Shown here in pieces: positions 1-8,446 of a DNA stretch of 64,000 nucleotides. The DNA comes from Candidatus Woesebacteria bacterium (GTDB lineage Bacteria; Patescibacteriota; Microgenomatia; UBA1406; GWC2-37-13), in the NCBI GenBank assembly GCA_020429045.1, contig JAGQLS010000002.1, positions 62,001-126,000 of the forward strand, in the 5' to 3' direction. Under the pieces are notes generated by a model, which had not been told where the DNA came from, ran no database searches, and saw nothing but the letters and a program-made list of their open reading frames with translations. Each line of letters begins with the position of its first letter. The stretch's first letter is position 1. A program made the position numbers and the translations under genes.

Positions 1-1
1 G

Positions 2-472
2 ATAGGGGCAATCAATATGGTGCTTGAACTTTCACAATCATTTCTTCCCAATGATGTTTATTGGCTCAACATCTGCGATGAATCATATCCGTTCCTCGCT
101 CTTGTCGAACACACGCATTTCATAGACAAGAAATATTACAACCACCACCATTTGCTATATATCGGCAATTATCTAGACCGCTCCCACCGATATTTTTCCA
201 TGTCAAAACAAGCCATTTTGAAGGAGTACCACCCCTATCTTGCAAAAATCAATCCACACTATGCTTCTTCAATCATTTCCTCGCACATCTTCAAGGTGCC
301 GTTTGCCCAACCCATCGTCACTACAAATTATTCACAAAAAGTGCTTCCGTTTAAAACGCCGATCAAGGGTCTTTTTATTTCAAATATGCAGCAGATTTAC
401 CCGTGGGATCGTGGCACGAATTACGCGGTGCAATGGGGGAGAAAGTTGGCGCGAGCCTGTATAAAACAGTAA
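2..472 (+). CDS. FAD-dependent amine-oxidase-like oxidoreductase, C-terminal part
   Basis: The reading frame is open from the left edge, so the N-terminus lies outside the window. The last 25 or so residues (FISNMQQIYPWDRGTNYAV and onward) match the C-terminal FAD-binding motif of the amine oxidase/protoporphyrinogen oxidase/UDP-galactopyranose mutase superfamily, in which an acidic-Arg-Gly turn contacts the flavin. In this group the enzyme is usually a soluble or peripheral flavoprotein that acts on isoprenoid or sugar substrates. The exact substrate cannot be told from this fragment. It converges with the photolyase gene, whose stop lies four bases away. Confidence 0.75.
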   Translation: MGAINMVLELSQSFLPNDVYWLNICDESYPFLALVEHTHFIDKKYYNHHHLLYIGNYLDRSHRYFSMSKQAILKEYHPYLAKINPHYASSIISSHIFKVPFAQPIVTTNYSQKVLPFKTPIKGLFISNMQQIYPWDRGTNYAVQWGRKLARACIKQ

Positions 473-475
473 ATA

Positions 476-1831
476 TTATGCGCTTGCTTGCCATGTATCA
501 GTATATTGCACAAGATTCATCTTGTTTTTGAGACCAGCAGTATTCATGTATCGTACCAACCCAAACACTGGGCGTTCAAACCAAGGTCGGTCGTGCACTC
601 CGCCAATGCTCCACATGATGCCGACATAACCATTGGGGTCGTATCCATCCAATTCGTACGTATCGTTTAAGGTGATTGCAGCTTGTATGGCGTCCTCCGG
701 CGTTTTTGTCCACTCCAATATCTTTTTTGCCCAATACATACGCATGTAGCCGTGCATCTTGCCTGTTTTTATCATTTGCATTTGGGCAGCGTTCCAGGCG
801 GCATCGTGTGTTTGTGCTCGTTCAAATTGTTCTAAAGAATAGACATAGGTTCGCTTGTCTTTACGGTGTTTGTTGAGTGTCTTTTGAGCCCAAGATCGTA
901 ATCCCGTAAACGAATCGTAGTGTTTGTTATACAAGCAAAAATTATCAGCAAGCTCTTTGCGTACGATGATTTCTTCGCAGAAACTATCGACACTTTTTCT
1001 ATTTTTTACAGTTTTATGTTTTTGTACTTCAAGCGCAGCACGAATACTTGCAATTTGGCCAAAGTGCAGATATGGACTCAAATCAGAAAGTATATTGGCA
1101 TTTGGGTCGTTTCTTTTTTTGGCGTAACCAGAGAGACGTTTTTGTATAAAGGCATTGAGTGTTTTTTGCGCTTGCATTTCTCCTGGTAAAAAAGGCGGTG
1201 CATAAAAGACTGGGCGTTTGGCATGTATTGATCGTTTCAATTCCTCCCAATCGTTTTTGGGGATCGTGTCGGAAAAGGGGAAGGGGTGTTTAACAACTTG
1301 TTTTGGTTCAAGAAGCCACTCGTGCATCACCTTGTCGAGTTTCCGGCGCAACGTGTGTGCAGCCCATTCTTCTTTTTGTGAAGCGATCCATGCGGGTACA
1401 ATATTGTGCGTATCAACTTCAAAACACGGACATGTGGCACGTGCAGTTATGGTTTTTTTCAAGGCTCGTGCTTCGCGAAGTGGCGAGAAATCGAAAAAGA
1501 GAGCACTCGGATTAAACGTTTTCTTTACTGTGCGAAAATTGTTTTCTGCGTCACCCTGCATGACAATCATGCCGATGTGATGCTTTCCAAGTTCTTGTTC
1601 AACTTCTTTCAGCCCTTCGATCATAAACGCGAATTGCTGATACAACCGAGGCCCGAGTGCTCTGTAGAGATTAAAAAACACAAGCAATGGGAGTTTGCGT
1701 TTTTTTGCATATTCCTGTGCGGCAACGAGTGCATGATTGTCTCGCACGCGTTGATCCCGTGACATCCAGTACACTACGCTTTCGCCTGCGTGTTCATCTC
1801 GTTTTTGAAGTATTCTGACTCGGCTATGCAT
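476..1831 (-). CDS. phr: class II CPD photolyase
   Basis: Deoxyribodipyrimidine photolyase, 451 residues, which uses blue light and FADH to split cyclobutane pyrimidine dimers. The N-terminus has YWMSRDQRVRDNHAL, the class II signature at the start of the antenna domain. The C-terminal FAD domain ends with DGYDPNGYVGIMWSIGG and HDRPWFERPVFG, also typical of class II. The length is normal for the family. It starts five bases after the stop of the prenyl synthase gene on the same strand, so the two are probably co-transcribed. Confidence 0.93.
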   Translation of the reverse strand: MHSRVRILQKRDEHAGESVVYWMSRDQRVRDNHALVAAQEYAKKRKLPLLVFFNLYRALGPRLYQQFAFMIEGLKEVEQELGKHHIGMIVMQGDAENNFRTVKKTFNPSALFFDFSPLREARALKKTITARATCPCFEVDTHNIVPAWIASQKEEWAAHTLRRKLDKVMHEWLLEPKQVVKHPFPFSDTIPKNDWEELKRSIHAKRPVFYAPPFLPGEMQAQKTLNAFIQKRLSGYAKKRNDPNANILSDLSPYLHFGQIASIRAALEVQKHKTVKNRKSVDSFCEEIIVRKELADNFCLYNKHYDSFTGLRSWAQKTLNKHRKDKRTYVYSLEQFERAQTHDAAWNAAQMQMIKTGKMHGYMRMYWAKKILEWTKTPEDAIQAAITLNDTYELDGYDPNGYVGIMWSIGGVHDRPWFERPVFGLVRYMNTAGLKNKMNLVQYTDTWQASA

Positions 1832-1836
1832 AGGTG

Positions 1837-2907
1837 TTACAATGTTCTATCAAGATTGTAGGTTATGAGTTCGCGCAATAGTGTTTTGTGTTGTTTTGCG
1901 ATGTTCATCTGTTCAATCATTGTTTCTGCTTCTTGGGCGTGTTTTTGCATGATGTGATTTCCTTCTTCGACAACACCATATTCGGTTAACCGTTCCTTTA
2001 CAAAGTCAAAATCATCTTCGGAAATATGATCGTTTCCAAAAATATTTTGTAACCTTTTCCGCTCCTTATCGGTTACTCTGTCAAAAAGGAGCTTGCGCAA
2101 AATCGTCTTTTTATTCTCTGTAATGTCGGCGCCAATAGGTTTGCCAAGGCGCGTATCGCCGAAGAGCCCAAGTACATCGTCGCGTAGCTGGAACATAAGG
2201 CCCATTGAGGTGCCGAGCTTTTCGCAATCACGCATTGTTTTTTGAGAAGCGTTGTTGAGTATAGCACCAACCACAAGGGGCATGGCAAAGGTGTAGCGCG
2301 CAGTTTTGTATGTGTATACTTGTATGATTTCTTTCATTGATGGTTCTTTGGTGGTCAAGCCGAATTGCACATCGTCCATTTGGGCAAAACATACGGCAAT
2401 ATATTCATTACTCATAAACGTTTGCACTGTTTTGGCGAGAATGGTATTTGTACACGCGTGTGAGAGTATGTGTTGGGCGAGAAATATATACACATCACCC
2501 AGAATCACCGCCTGACTCAAACCGTACCACGTCGGGTCAGACGCCTTTTCACGCTGACCTTTTTTGGTATAACGGACGAAATAGGAAGGAGCGCCTCTTC
2601 TTGTTGCGCTGCGATCCATGATGTCGTCGTGGATAAGGAGCGCTGCGTGATACAGTTCGATTGCTGCGGCAATGTTCGTTATATCAACATCAGCTTGGTG
2701 TTTGTTCTCTCCACCAAACAATTCATAAGACAATATTGTCAACACTCCGCGTAGCGATTTGCCGCGCGTTGCAAAAGCCATCAGTTCGTGCAAAATCGTC
2801 GTGTCTACACATATAGGGCGTTTACCTTCTTCAAAGTCTTTTGGAAGAGACAATAGTATGGTATCTATGTGCTGTTTGTATTTTCGTAAATAATGTTGAA
2901 TATCCAT
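1837..2907 (-). CDS. polyprenyl diphosphate synthase (trans, GGPP/FPP type)
   Basis: Isoprenyl chain elongation enzyme, about 356 residues. The first Asp-rich motif is LLIHDDIMDRSATRRG and the second is FQLRDDVLGLFGD; both bind Mg-diphosphate. I use the ATG at 2907. The frame stays open upstream to a TTG at 2952, but that would overlap the divergent promoter. The product would feed prenyl lipid, undecaprenyl or quinone synthesis. The neighbouring divergent gene encodes two quinone-linked domains, which makes a quinone side-chain role possible but unproven. Chain length cannot be read from the sequence. Confidence 0.88.
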   Translation of the reverse strand: MDIQHYLRKYKQHIDTILLSLPKDFEEGKRPICVDTTILHELMAFATRGKSLRGVLTILSYELFGGENKHQADVDITNIAAAIELYHAALLIHDDIMDRSATRRGAPSYFVRYTKKGQREKASDPTWYGLSQAVILGDVYIFLAQHILSHACTNTILAKTVQTFMSNEYIAVCFAQMDDVQFGLTTKEPSMKEIIQVYTYKTARYTFAMPLVVGAILNNASQKTMRDCEKLGTSMGLMFQLRDDVLGLFGDTRLGKPIGADITENKKTILRKLLFDRVTDKERKRLQNIFGNDHISEDDFDFVKERLTEYGVVEEGNHIMQKHAQEAETMIEQMNIAKQHKTLLRELITYNLDRTL

Positions 2908-2955
2908 ATTTTTGTTCAATGGGCTTTTTCTATTTATCAAAACAGTATACAATGA

Positions 2956-2961
2956 TACAAT
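2956..2961 (+). promoter_or_regulatory. -10 box for a leaderless VKOR-DHODH transcript
   Basis: The hexamer TACAAT ends five bases before the ATG at 2967. With the usual 6-7 base distance from the -10 box to the transcription start, the mRNA would begin at or next to the start codon. No Shine-Dalgarno sequence is present. Confidence 0.55.
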
Positions 2962-2966
2962 AGCCT

Positions 2967-4529
2967 ATGTCTCAAAAACGCCAGCGATTGCTCATTGGAT
3001 TCATTTTAACTCTCATCATTGTCGGCATCTTGGACACTGCATATCTTACGCTTCATTATCTTGATGGTTCTATTTCCTCCTTGTCCTGCAGCGTGGGAAT
3101 CTTTTCAGATTGCGGCAGAGTGCTCACGAGTGTTTACTCGCGCATCTTTGGCATCCCACTTGCTGTCATCGGCCTTGTCTATTATACAATTTTGCTGCAG
3201 TTGTTTATTTTTTCCCACCGTACAAAAAAAACCGTTTTTATATACGGCTTATTCCTTGTTTCGACCATCGGACTTTTGGCTTCGATATATTTTATGTATC
3301 TACAACTGTTTGTTTTAAAAACACTATGTCTCATGTGTTCAATCTCTGCCTTGACCAGCTTTTTGCTGTATCTTTGTATCCGTATCGGATACTGGCGGGC
3401 GTACCAAGCACTTGTTCTTAAGAAAATCGAGTTGCTCTATCGCTACATTGTGAAACCGATTTTTTTCACGATCAACCCCGAGTTTCTGCACGAGCGTTTT
3501 TTACACCTTGGTGCTACACTTGGTGCAAGTCGTTTTCTCACATCACTTACTGCACCAGTGTTTCGTTACAAAAACAAAACACTCGCACAAAAGCTCCACG
3601 GCGTATCCTTTCCCAATCCTATTGGGTTGTCAGCAGGCTACGACTATGAAGCGCGCTGGGCACGTTTCTCCGGATCAGTAGGGTTTGGGTTCACCACTGT
3701 GGGTACAATCTCCAACCTACCTTTTGCAGGCAACAAGAAGCCACGACTGGGGAGGTTGCCACGATCCAAAGCGCTTCTGGCAAACAAAGGTTTCCGCAAC
3801 CCAGGGGCAAAAGAAGTCATCAAACGTCTGCAGGGAAAAGCATTTGATATTCCAGTTGGCATAAGCATCGGGAGGACGAATCGGGCAGACATAGACACAC
3901 AAAAGCTTGCGATTGCAGATATCGTTGCTGCGTTTGAGCAATTTGAGTCATCAAGAGTGCAAAACGCTTATTATGAACTCAACATTAGCTGTCCAAATTT
4001 GAAAAAAGGAGTCGATTTTTACGCACTCAAAGACTTAGCCCCGCTTCTGAAAGCTGTGCAGGCGTTGAAGATCAAACAACCGATTTTTGTCAAAATGCCA
4101 ATCGACAAAACCGACAAACACAGCCTGAACATGGTCGAAGCTATTCACAAACACCACTTTGCAGGAGTTATTTTTGGCAACTTGCAAAAAGACAGGAATC
4201 ATCCTTCGCTAGTTCCCCAAGAGGTGGCGCGCATGGGTAAAGGGAACTTCAGCGGCAAACCGACGTATGAGCGATCCAATGAGCTTATCCTCGCAACCTA
4301 CCGCGCGTTCAAGAAAGACATAACGATCGTCGGCTGCGGCGGTATTTTTTCGGCACAGGATGCGTATGAAAAAATTATCCGCGGGGCATCTTTGCTACAA
4401 CTTATCACGGGTATGATCTATGAGGGCCCGCAATGCATGACGCAGATCAATCGTGGACTCGTCGATTTACTCAAAAAGAATGGGTTTTCTTATATTTCAC
4501 AAGCAGTAGGGAGCATGGTTCAAAAATAA
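2967..4529 (+). CDS. VKOR domain fused to class 2-like dihydroorotate dehydrogenase
   Basis: One 520-residue frame encodes two enzymes. Residues 1-150 form a membrane VKOR/DsbB-like thiol oxidase with four or five helices: Cys41 and Cys49 form the loop pair and Cys121-Leu-Met-Cys124 the quinone-side CxxC. Residues about 165-515 form a dihydroorotate dehydrogenase with class 2 features (PNPIGLSAGYD, TVGTISNLPFAGNKKPRLGR, GVIFGNLQ, VGCGGIFSAQDA). The catalytic base falls in NISCPN at Cys342, where class 2 enzymes normally have Ser; Cys is the class 1 choice. Both domains normally pass electrons to quinone. DHODH makes orotate for pyrimidines, and VKOR drives disulfide formation. The start follows a leaderless-type -10 box. 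Confidence 0.85.
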   Translation: MSQKRQRLLIGFILTLIIVGILDTAYLTLHYLDGSISSLSCSVGIFSDCGRVLTSVYSRIFGIPLAVIGLVYYTILLQLFIFSHRTKKTVFIYGLFLVSTIGLLASIYFMYLQLFVLKTLCLMCSISALTSFLLYLCIRIGYWRAYQALVLKKIELLYRYIVKPIFFTINPEFLHERFLHLGATLGASRFLTSLTAPVFRYKNKTLAQKLHGVSFPNPIGLSAGYDYEARWARFSGSVGFGFTTVGTISNLPFAGNKKPRLGRLPRSKALLANKGFRNPGAKEVIKRLQGKAFDIPVGISIGRTNRADIDTQKLAIADIVAAFEQFESSRVQNAYYELNISCPNLKKGVDFYALKDLAPLLKAVQALKIKQPIFVKMPIDKTDKHSLNMVEAIHKHHFAGVIFGNLQKDRNHPSLVPQEVARMGKGNFSGKPTYERSNELILATYRAFKKDITIVGCGGIFSAQDAYEKIIRGASLLQLITGMIYEGPQCMTQINRGLVDLLKKNGFSYISQAVGSMVQK

Positions 4530-5108
4530 TCATTTCGTGCATGTACCCCACAGCCCCCGTTGTTCTTTTTGAGCTTTTTGCAGAGCATTTTGGAATACTT
4601 CGTGATATTTGACGTCTGGAGGGTAGGTGAGTATTTTTGCATATCCTTGTTCGACGAGATATTCGTTAACAAAGAGCGCTTCGGTCTGGTCTTCGGGGTT
4701 GGGAAGATAAATATATCGCAACAATCTGTCGTACCGATCAGTTTCCGACACATCTTTTTCAAGGTAAATCGTTTTTCCTTCAACAAGCTCTTTGTTTTTT
4801 TGCGATGCCTCTTTGCCGTAGCATTGGACCGGTTTGCTTGGATGCTTGGTTTCTGGCGTGTCGATGCCGATGTAGCGGACAGATTTGCCGTTGGCGAGCT
4901 TTATGGTGTCGCCGTCGACCACTTCTTCGACATAGGCTTGCTCAAGTGTTGTCGGATCGATTTCAACAAGCGCCGTCGTATGTTCAGCGATTTTGTCAAA
5001 GGGTTGGTTACTATTGTAGAAAAAACCTATTTGGTCGCCGATAAGAAGAATCCCAACCACAAGAAGCGGCAAAATGTAGAGTTGCCAGAGTTTGGTGATT
5101 TTGGGCAT
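4530..5108 (-). CDS. thermonuclease family protein (SNase-like), membrane anchored
   Basis: Staphylococcal-nuclease-like OB-fold protein of 192 residues. An N-terminal hydrophobic helix (about residues 10-27) suggests export with a membrane anchor. The nuclease domain runs from about residue 60: VVDGDTIKLANG, YIGIDTPE (calcium-binding Asp) and ETDRYDRLLRYI with the catalytic Glu/Arg region, ending with QRGLWGTC. It would degrade extracellular or periplasmic nucleic acid, possibly for nucleotide scavenging. The ATG at 5108 follows TACAAT by six bases. The stop abuts the stop of the convergent VKOR-DHODH gene. Confidence 0.87.
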   Translation of the reverse strand: MPKITKLWQLYILPLLVVGILLIGDQIGFFYNSNQPFDKIAEHTTALVEIDPTTLEQAYVEEVVDGDTIKLANGKSVRYIGIDTPETKHPSKPVQCYGKEASQKNKELVEGKTIYLEKDVSETDRYDRLLRYIYLPNPEDQTEALFVNEYLVEQGYAKILTYPPDVKYHEVFQNALQKAQKEQRGLWGTCTK

Positions 5109-5195
5109 ATGCGCATTGTAAAAGATTGCTAGCTGATGGGCAAGATGATAAAATATGTTTGATAAAGAGAGAATATATATGAAAGAAATGAAAGG

Positions 5196-5222
5196 ATCTC
5201 AATTATTGTTCGAGTAAATTGA
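5196..5222. other. small inverted repeat between nuclease gene and tRNA-Pro
   Basis: CTCAATT and AATTGAG can pair over an 11-12 base loop. No T-tract follows on either side, so a classic terminator is not evident. The surrounding 5109-5344 stretch holds no convincing gene. Confidence 0.3.
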
Positions 5223-5344
5223 GAACGAGTTAGGGCAAAAGATGTTTCTATCAGTTTCTTTTTACTATTTCATATTTATTTTGTTTACGGGGCGTATCAG
5301 TAAGAGACTGAGCGTCATTAAGAAACGTTTTGGATGGTAGTATT

Positions 5345-5419
5345 CGGGGCGTAGTTCAGATGGCTTAGAACGTACGCTTTGGGAGCGTAAGGTCGCTGGT
5401 TCGAGTCCAGTCGCCCCGA
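5345..5419 (+). tRNA. tRNA-Pro (TGG)
   Basis: Acceptor arms CGGGGCG and CGCCCCG pair perfectly. The anticodon arm TACGC-TTTGGGA-GCGTA gives anticodon TGG, and the T arm is CTGG-TTCGAGT-CCAG. The discriminator base is A and the CCA end is not encoded. A C1-G72 pair is usual for bacterial tRNA-Pro. Confidence 0.96.
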
Positions 5420-5544
5420 CAAAGTGGAAAACGTATAGCATACGAAATGAATGTATTAGACATAAAATTATGAAGATAAAAGTGATGGATGGATGAGCGA
5501 AAAAGAATCGAAATAATGTATATGCATGCACTACAATAGATACT

Positions 5545-6288
5545 ATGTTCGCATTTCTATCCCGTCTTTTGCATCCGCCGACAGACTTTCGACACCTTGC
5601 AGAAAGTATTGTTGACAACATGCAAAAAGGTCATACCCCTTCTCGCTCATTTTGGCCCAAAGAATTTTATCTGCCCACCAATGTCATGGACAATGTCAAA
5701 AAAATGCGCCAGTGGACCAAAGAAGATGGTTTTGAATACGAAATTTCCGTGATAGATGCAGCGGGGGACATCGTCAGTTCGCCCCTGTTTCGCGGTGAGC
5801 GGACAAAAGTGCGAGCGACTCACAGTACGCGCGTACAATACAACAAAATCGATAGCGCAAAATTTCAAAAAGTCGTTGAAGTAGATGGGGTTACTGTGCT
5901 CAAGCGACCCATGAAATACGAAGAATACGACAAAACAAGAAAAATTCAAACCATCGCAAGTATTCATACCCATCCGTCGCACGAGATTGAGCACGAAGGA
6001 GGGCAAAAGCGTACGTATGGATTTTTCTCTGTGCGGGATATCCTGACGCTTTTGCAATCACCAAATTTTTTGCTAGGGCTTGTGACCGATCGCTTGTGGT
6101 TTGCCTGCAAAACCAGCAGCACTATCCGCACCATCGGCCAAAACGGTGAACAGATGCTCCAGCGGGTTTCAAATGCTTCCTACAGCGGCGTCGACGATAT
6201 TCGCCACATCGTTAATGAGGAAATGAAAAATTGGGGACTTGTTTTTTATACCGGCACACTCAACGATTACCTTAAGCGTATAAATTGA
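5545..6288 (+). CDS. JAMM/JAB-fold metalloprotease-like protein
   Basis: A 247-residue soluble protein. The segment from His141 reads HTHP, followed by Ser162-x-x-Asp165 (FFSVRDI). This is the HxH...SxxD zinc signature of JAMM/Mov34/RadC-fold proteins, preceded by a strand (KIQTIASI). JAMM enzymes hydrolyse isopeptide or peptide bonds; some relatives are non-peptidase. The glutamate usually found upstream is not obvious, so activity is uncertain. TACAAT lies seven bases before the ATG, consistent with a leaderless transcript. It stands alone between tRNA-Pro and the SGNH-like gene. Confidence 0.6.
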   Translation: MFAFLSRLLHPPTDFRHLAESIVDNMQKGHTPSRSFWPKEFYLPTNVMDNVKKMRQWTKEDGFEYEISVIDAAGDIVSSPLFRGERTKVRATHSTRVQYNKIDSAKFQKVVEVDGVTVLKRPMKYEEYDKTRKIQTIASIHTHPSHEIEHEGGQKRTYGFFSVRDILTLLQSPNFLLGLVTDRLWFACKTSSTIRTIGQNGEQMLQRVSNASYSGVDDIRHIVNEEMKNWGLVFYTGTLNDYLKRIN

Positions 6289-6357
6289 TCAATGGATATG
6301 TATTTTTGTTGACCCGCGTTATATTTAGCCAAGATTATGGGTTACAATCTGAACATT

Positions 6358-7083
6358 ATGTCAGCTTCGCCCAAAAAAGTATTATTCATCCACCACTCAA
6401 CGGGAGCCAATCTCATTCGGCAAGGACACATCCGCGCGCTCCTTAAAGAACAAGCGCCCGATATAGCGTTCTGGGACCATAGTTACAATCTCTACCCACA
6501 TTTTCCCCGCGTTTTGTCGTATTTGACTTATCACTACGGCCTAAAAGATGATCGGGGCAAACGACTATTTTACGACTATGACATTGTCCTCAGCAATAAT
6601 TCGCCAAAAGAATACCAAGAGATTTTTTCCCGAGACCCAGCAGATCTTACCCTTTCTGAGATCCTTTCATATGATCTTGTCGCAACAAAAAACTGTTTTC
6701 CCACATCGGGCATTACATCTGAAAAAGAATTGGAAGAGAAGAAGATGTTTTATCGACTCATTCGCGACGATATGAGACGGTACAAAGATACGCAGTTTAT
6801 TATATTTACTCCGCCACCATTGCGTAGAGAAACGACCACACCTGCAAGCGCTCATCGCGCTCATAAGCTCGCAACATTTATGAGTGCGCCAACCTTTGTA
6901 AAACATACACCTAATGTTGCAGCGTTTGATTTTTTTGACCTGCTTTCAGACAGCACAGGAGGAAATAGTCACATGCTCAAGCGCGCGTATTGCCCCCTCC
7001 TGCCAATCGATTCTCATCCAAACGGAAGAGCAAACAGAGAAATCGCCCCGCAATTTGTGAAATTGCTCATCTCTCTTGTATGA
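6358..7083 (+). CDS. SGNH-hydrolase-like protein
   Basis: About 241 residues. The N-terminal VLFIHHSTGANL resembles the nucleophile block of SGNH/GDSL-like hydrolases that carry HHSTG. The C-terminal DSHPNGRANREIAP supplies a D-x-H dyad as in block V. In this family the enzymes are esterases or acyl/sugar hydrolases. No signal peptide is present, so it is probably cytoplasmic. An in-frame ATG at 6337 lies inside the promoter-like region; I prefer 6358, nine bases after TACAAT. Its stop overlaps the radC start in an ATGA, so the two are translationally coupled. Confidence 0.6.
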   Translation: MSASPKKVLFIHHSTGANLIRQGHIRALLKEQAPDIAFWDHSYNLYPHFPRVLSYLTYHYGLKDDRGKRLFYDYDIVLSNNSPKEYQEIFSRDPADLTLSEILSYDLVATKNCFPTSGITSEKELEEKKMFYRLIRDDMRRYKDTQFIIFTPPPLRRETTTPASAHRAHKLATFMSAPTFVKHTPNVAAFDFFDLLSDSTGGNSHMLKRAYCPLLPIDSHPNGRANREIAPQFVKLLISLV

Positions 7084-7748
7084 ATATCAAACTCCTCCCC
7101 AAACACAAGCGCCCGAGGGAAAAGCTCATCGCTCAAGGCGCACAAAACCTTAAAAGTAAGGAGCTCCTCGCCATTTTGTTTCGCACGGGTAAGAAAGGTA
7201 AAAATGCCATCGAACTTTCGGCAGATATTTTAAAGAAGCACCCCATTTCTTCGCTGCTTGATTTGAGTTACGAAGAACTTTTGAAAATAGATGGCATCGA
7301 TGCCGGCAAGGCGTGTGGTCTGCTTGCAGCGTTTGAGCTTGCACGGCGGGCTATGAATCTATACGATGGCTCGCGGCCGCTCATCCTTTCCCAGCAGGAC
7401 GCACTCGACCAGATCGGCGACATCCGCACTCTCAAAAAAGAACATTTTGTGGCGCTCTATCTCAATGCGCGCAACGAACTCATCTACAAAGAAACGATCT
7501 CAGTCGGGACTTTGAATATTTCAATCGTGCACCCGCGCGAGGTGTTTGAACCGGCGCTGCGCCACCAGGCGATCGGCCTTATTCTCGTCCATAACCACCC
7601 GTCAGGCGATACACAACCTTCCACTCCTGATCTTGAAATAACCAAACGCCTTGTTGCGGCAGGAAACTTGCTTGGCATAGAAATCATGGATCACATCATC
7701 GTCGGACGCGACGCGCATTTCAGCTTTAAAGAAGCAGAGTTACTATGA
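7080..7748 (+). CDS. radC: RadC family JAB-domain protein
   Basis: A 222-residue RadC: helix-hairpin-helix region in the first 90 residues (YEELLKIDGIDAGKACGLLA) and C-terminal JAMM/JAB domain with HNHPSG near residue 171 and the SxxD Asp in STPDLEIT. RadC is classed as a DNA-repair or recombination-associated protein, but its biochemical role is unsettled. The ATG at 7080 overlaps the preceding stop by four bases (ATGA), which decides the start. The last six bases overlap the convergent membrane-protein gene. Confidence 0.93.
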   Translation: MNIKLLPKHKRPREKLIAQGAQNLKSKELLAILFRTGKKGKNAIELSADILKKHPISSLLDLSYEELLKIDGIDAGKACGLLAAFELARRAMNLYDGSRPLILSQQDALDQIGDIRTLKKEHFVALYLNARNELIYKETISVGTLNISIVHPREVFEPALRHQAIGLILVHNHPSGDTQPSTPDLEITKRLVAAGNLLGIEIMDHIIVGRDAHFSFKEAELL

Positions 7749-8423
7749 AGGTCGGGTGGCAAACCAAAGTTTAGTTCTCAGGACTATCACAATAGCACCA
7801 AACAGAAAGACGATCAAGCCCATCGAGGGTGTAGTATATTTTCCTTGTCCCATAAACCACCTCCACCAATAGGGCAAGCCTTTGATACCAAAATGAAAAA
7901 TACCAAGGGCGTAAGCAATAAATCCAGTACGCATGAGTATGCGCCAACGTTGCCCACCAATTTCACGGATAGCGTATTTGTTTGAAATTGCCGCCATAAA
8001 AATGAAAATAAGGAGGGAAACAAGCGCAGCAATAAAAGGAATGAGTTGTTTTTCGCTCGTGTAATATGTTGGAAACGGGAAGAGGTCGCTCATGAAAAAA
8101 AGCGACACAACGCCGTGAGTCAGAATGTACGCAAACCCGACCAGCCCGAGGTGTTTGCGATAGATGATATATTTGTCGGCAAAATCCCAGAAGTAACAGA
8201 TGCTACTCATGGCAAGCGAGAACCCGATGATGACCAGTCCGGTGTCAGCAAACACGCGGTTGAACGTGCGCAACTCAAGCGATTGAGACTGGATGAAATA
8301 ATAGGTAAGAATGACGATAAAAACGATCAGACTATAGACAGTTGTGTTGATCCACAATTGTGCCTCGGTGAGCACGCCTGGGTGTTTGTCGAGTTTTTCT
8401 TGAAACCGTTTTTCTGCGGGCAT
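7743..8423 (-). CDS. ferric-reductase-like transmembrane protein
   Basis: A 226-residue integral membrane protein with about six helices. Conserved histidines lie in helices (YRKHLGLVGFAYILTHG; ALGIFHFGIKG), as in the ferric reductase/YedZ (MsrQ) haem-binding fold. The family carries electrons across the membrane through b haems. No partner molybdopterin or flavodomain gene is nearby. The promoter overlaps that of the divergent DUF192 gene. Confidence 0.65.
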   Translation of the reverse strand: MPAEKRFQEKLDKHPGVLTEAQLWINTTVYSLIVFIVILTYYFIQSQSLELRTFNRVFADTGLVIIGFSLAMSSICYFWDFADKYIIYRKHLGLVGFAYILTHGVVSLFFMSDLFPFPTYYTSEKQLIPFIAALVSLLIFIFMAAISNKYAIREIGGQRWRILMRTGFIAYALGIFHFGIKGLPYWWRWFMGQGKYTTPSMGLIVFLFGAIVIVLRTKLWFATRPS

Positions 8424-8432
8424 ATGAAATTA

Positions 8433-8440
8433 AGTATAAT
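8433..8440. promoter_or_regulatory. overlapping divergent -10 boxes
   Basis: The 8-base segment AGTATAAT contains TATAAT for the rightward gene (six bases before its ATG at 8447) and, on the other strand, TATACT for the leftward gene (nine bases before its ATG at 8423). The two promoters therefore share the same bases and cannot easily fire together. Confidence 0.5.
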
Positions 8441-8446
8441 GAATCT

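Noticed and set aside
5163-5215. A 12-codon frame before tRNA-Pro as a leader peptide
   Set aside because: No structured attenuator or downstream biosynthetic gene is present; a tRNA follows.
5265-5621. A 118-codon leftward frame containing GATGLEPATLRSQSV
   Set aside because: This phrase is the well-known spurious translation of a tRNA gene read on the opposite strand; it covers tRNA-Pro at 5345-5419.
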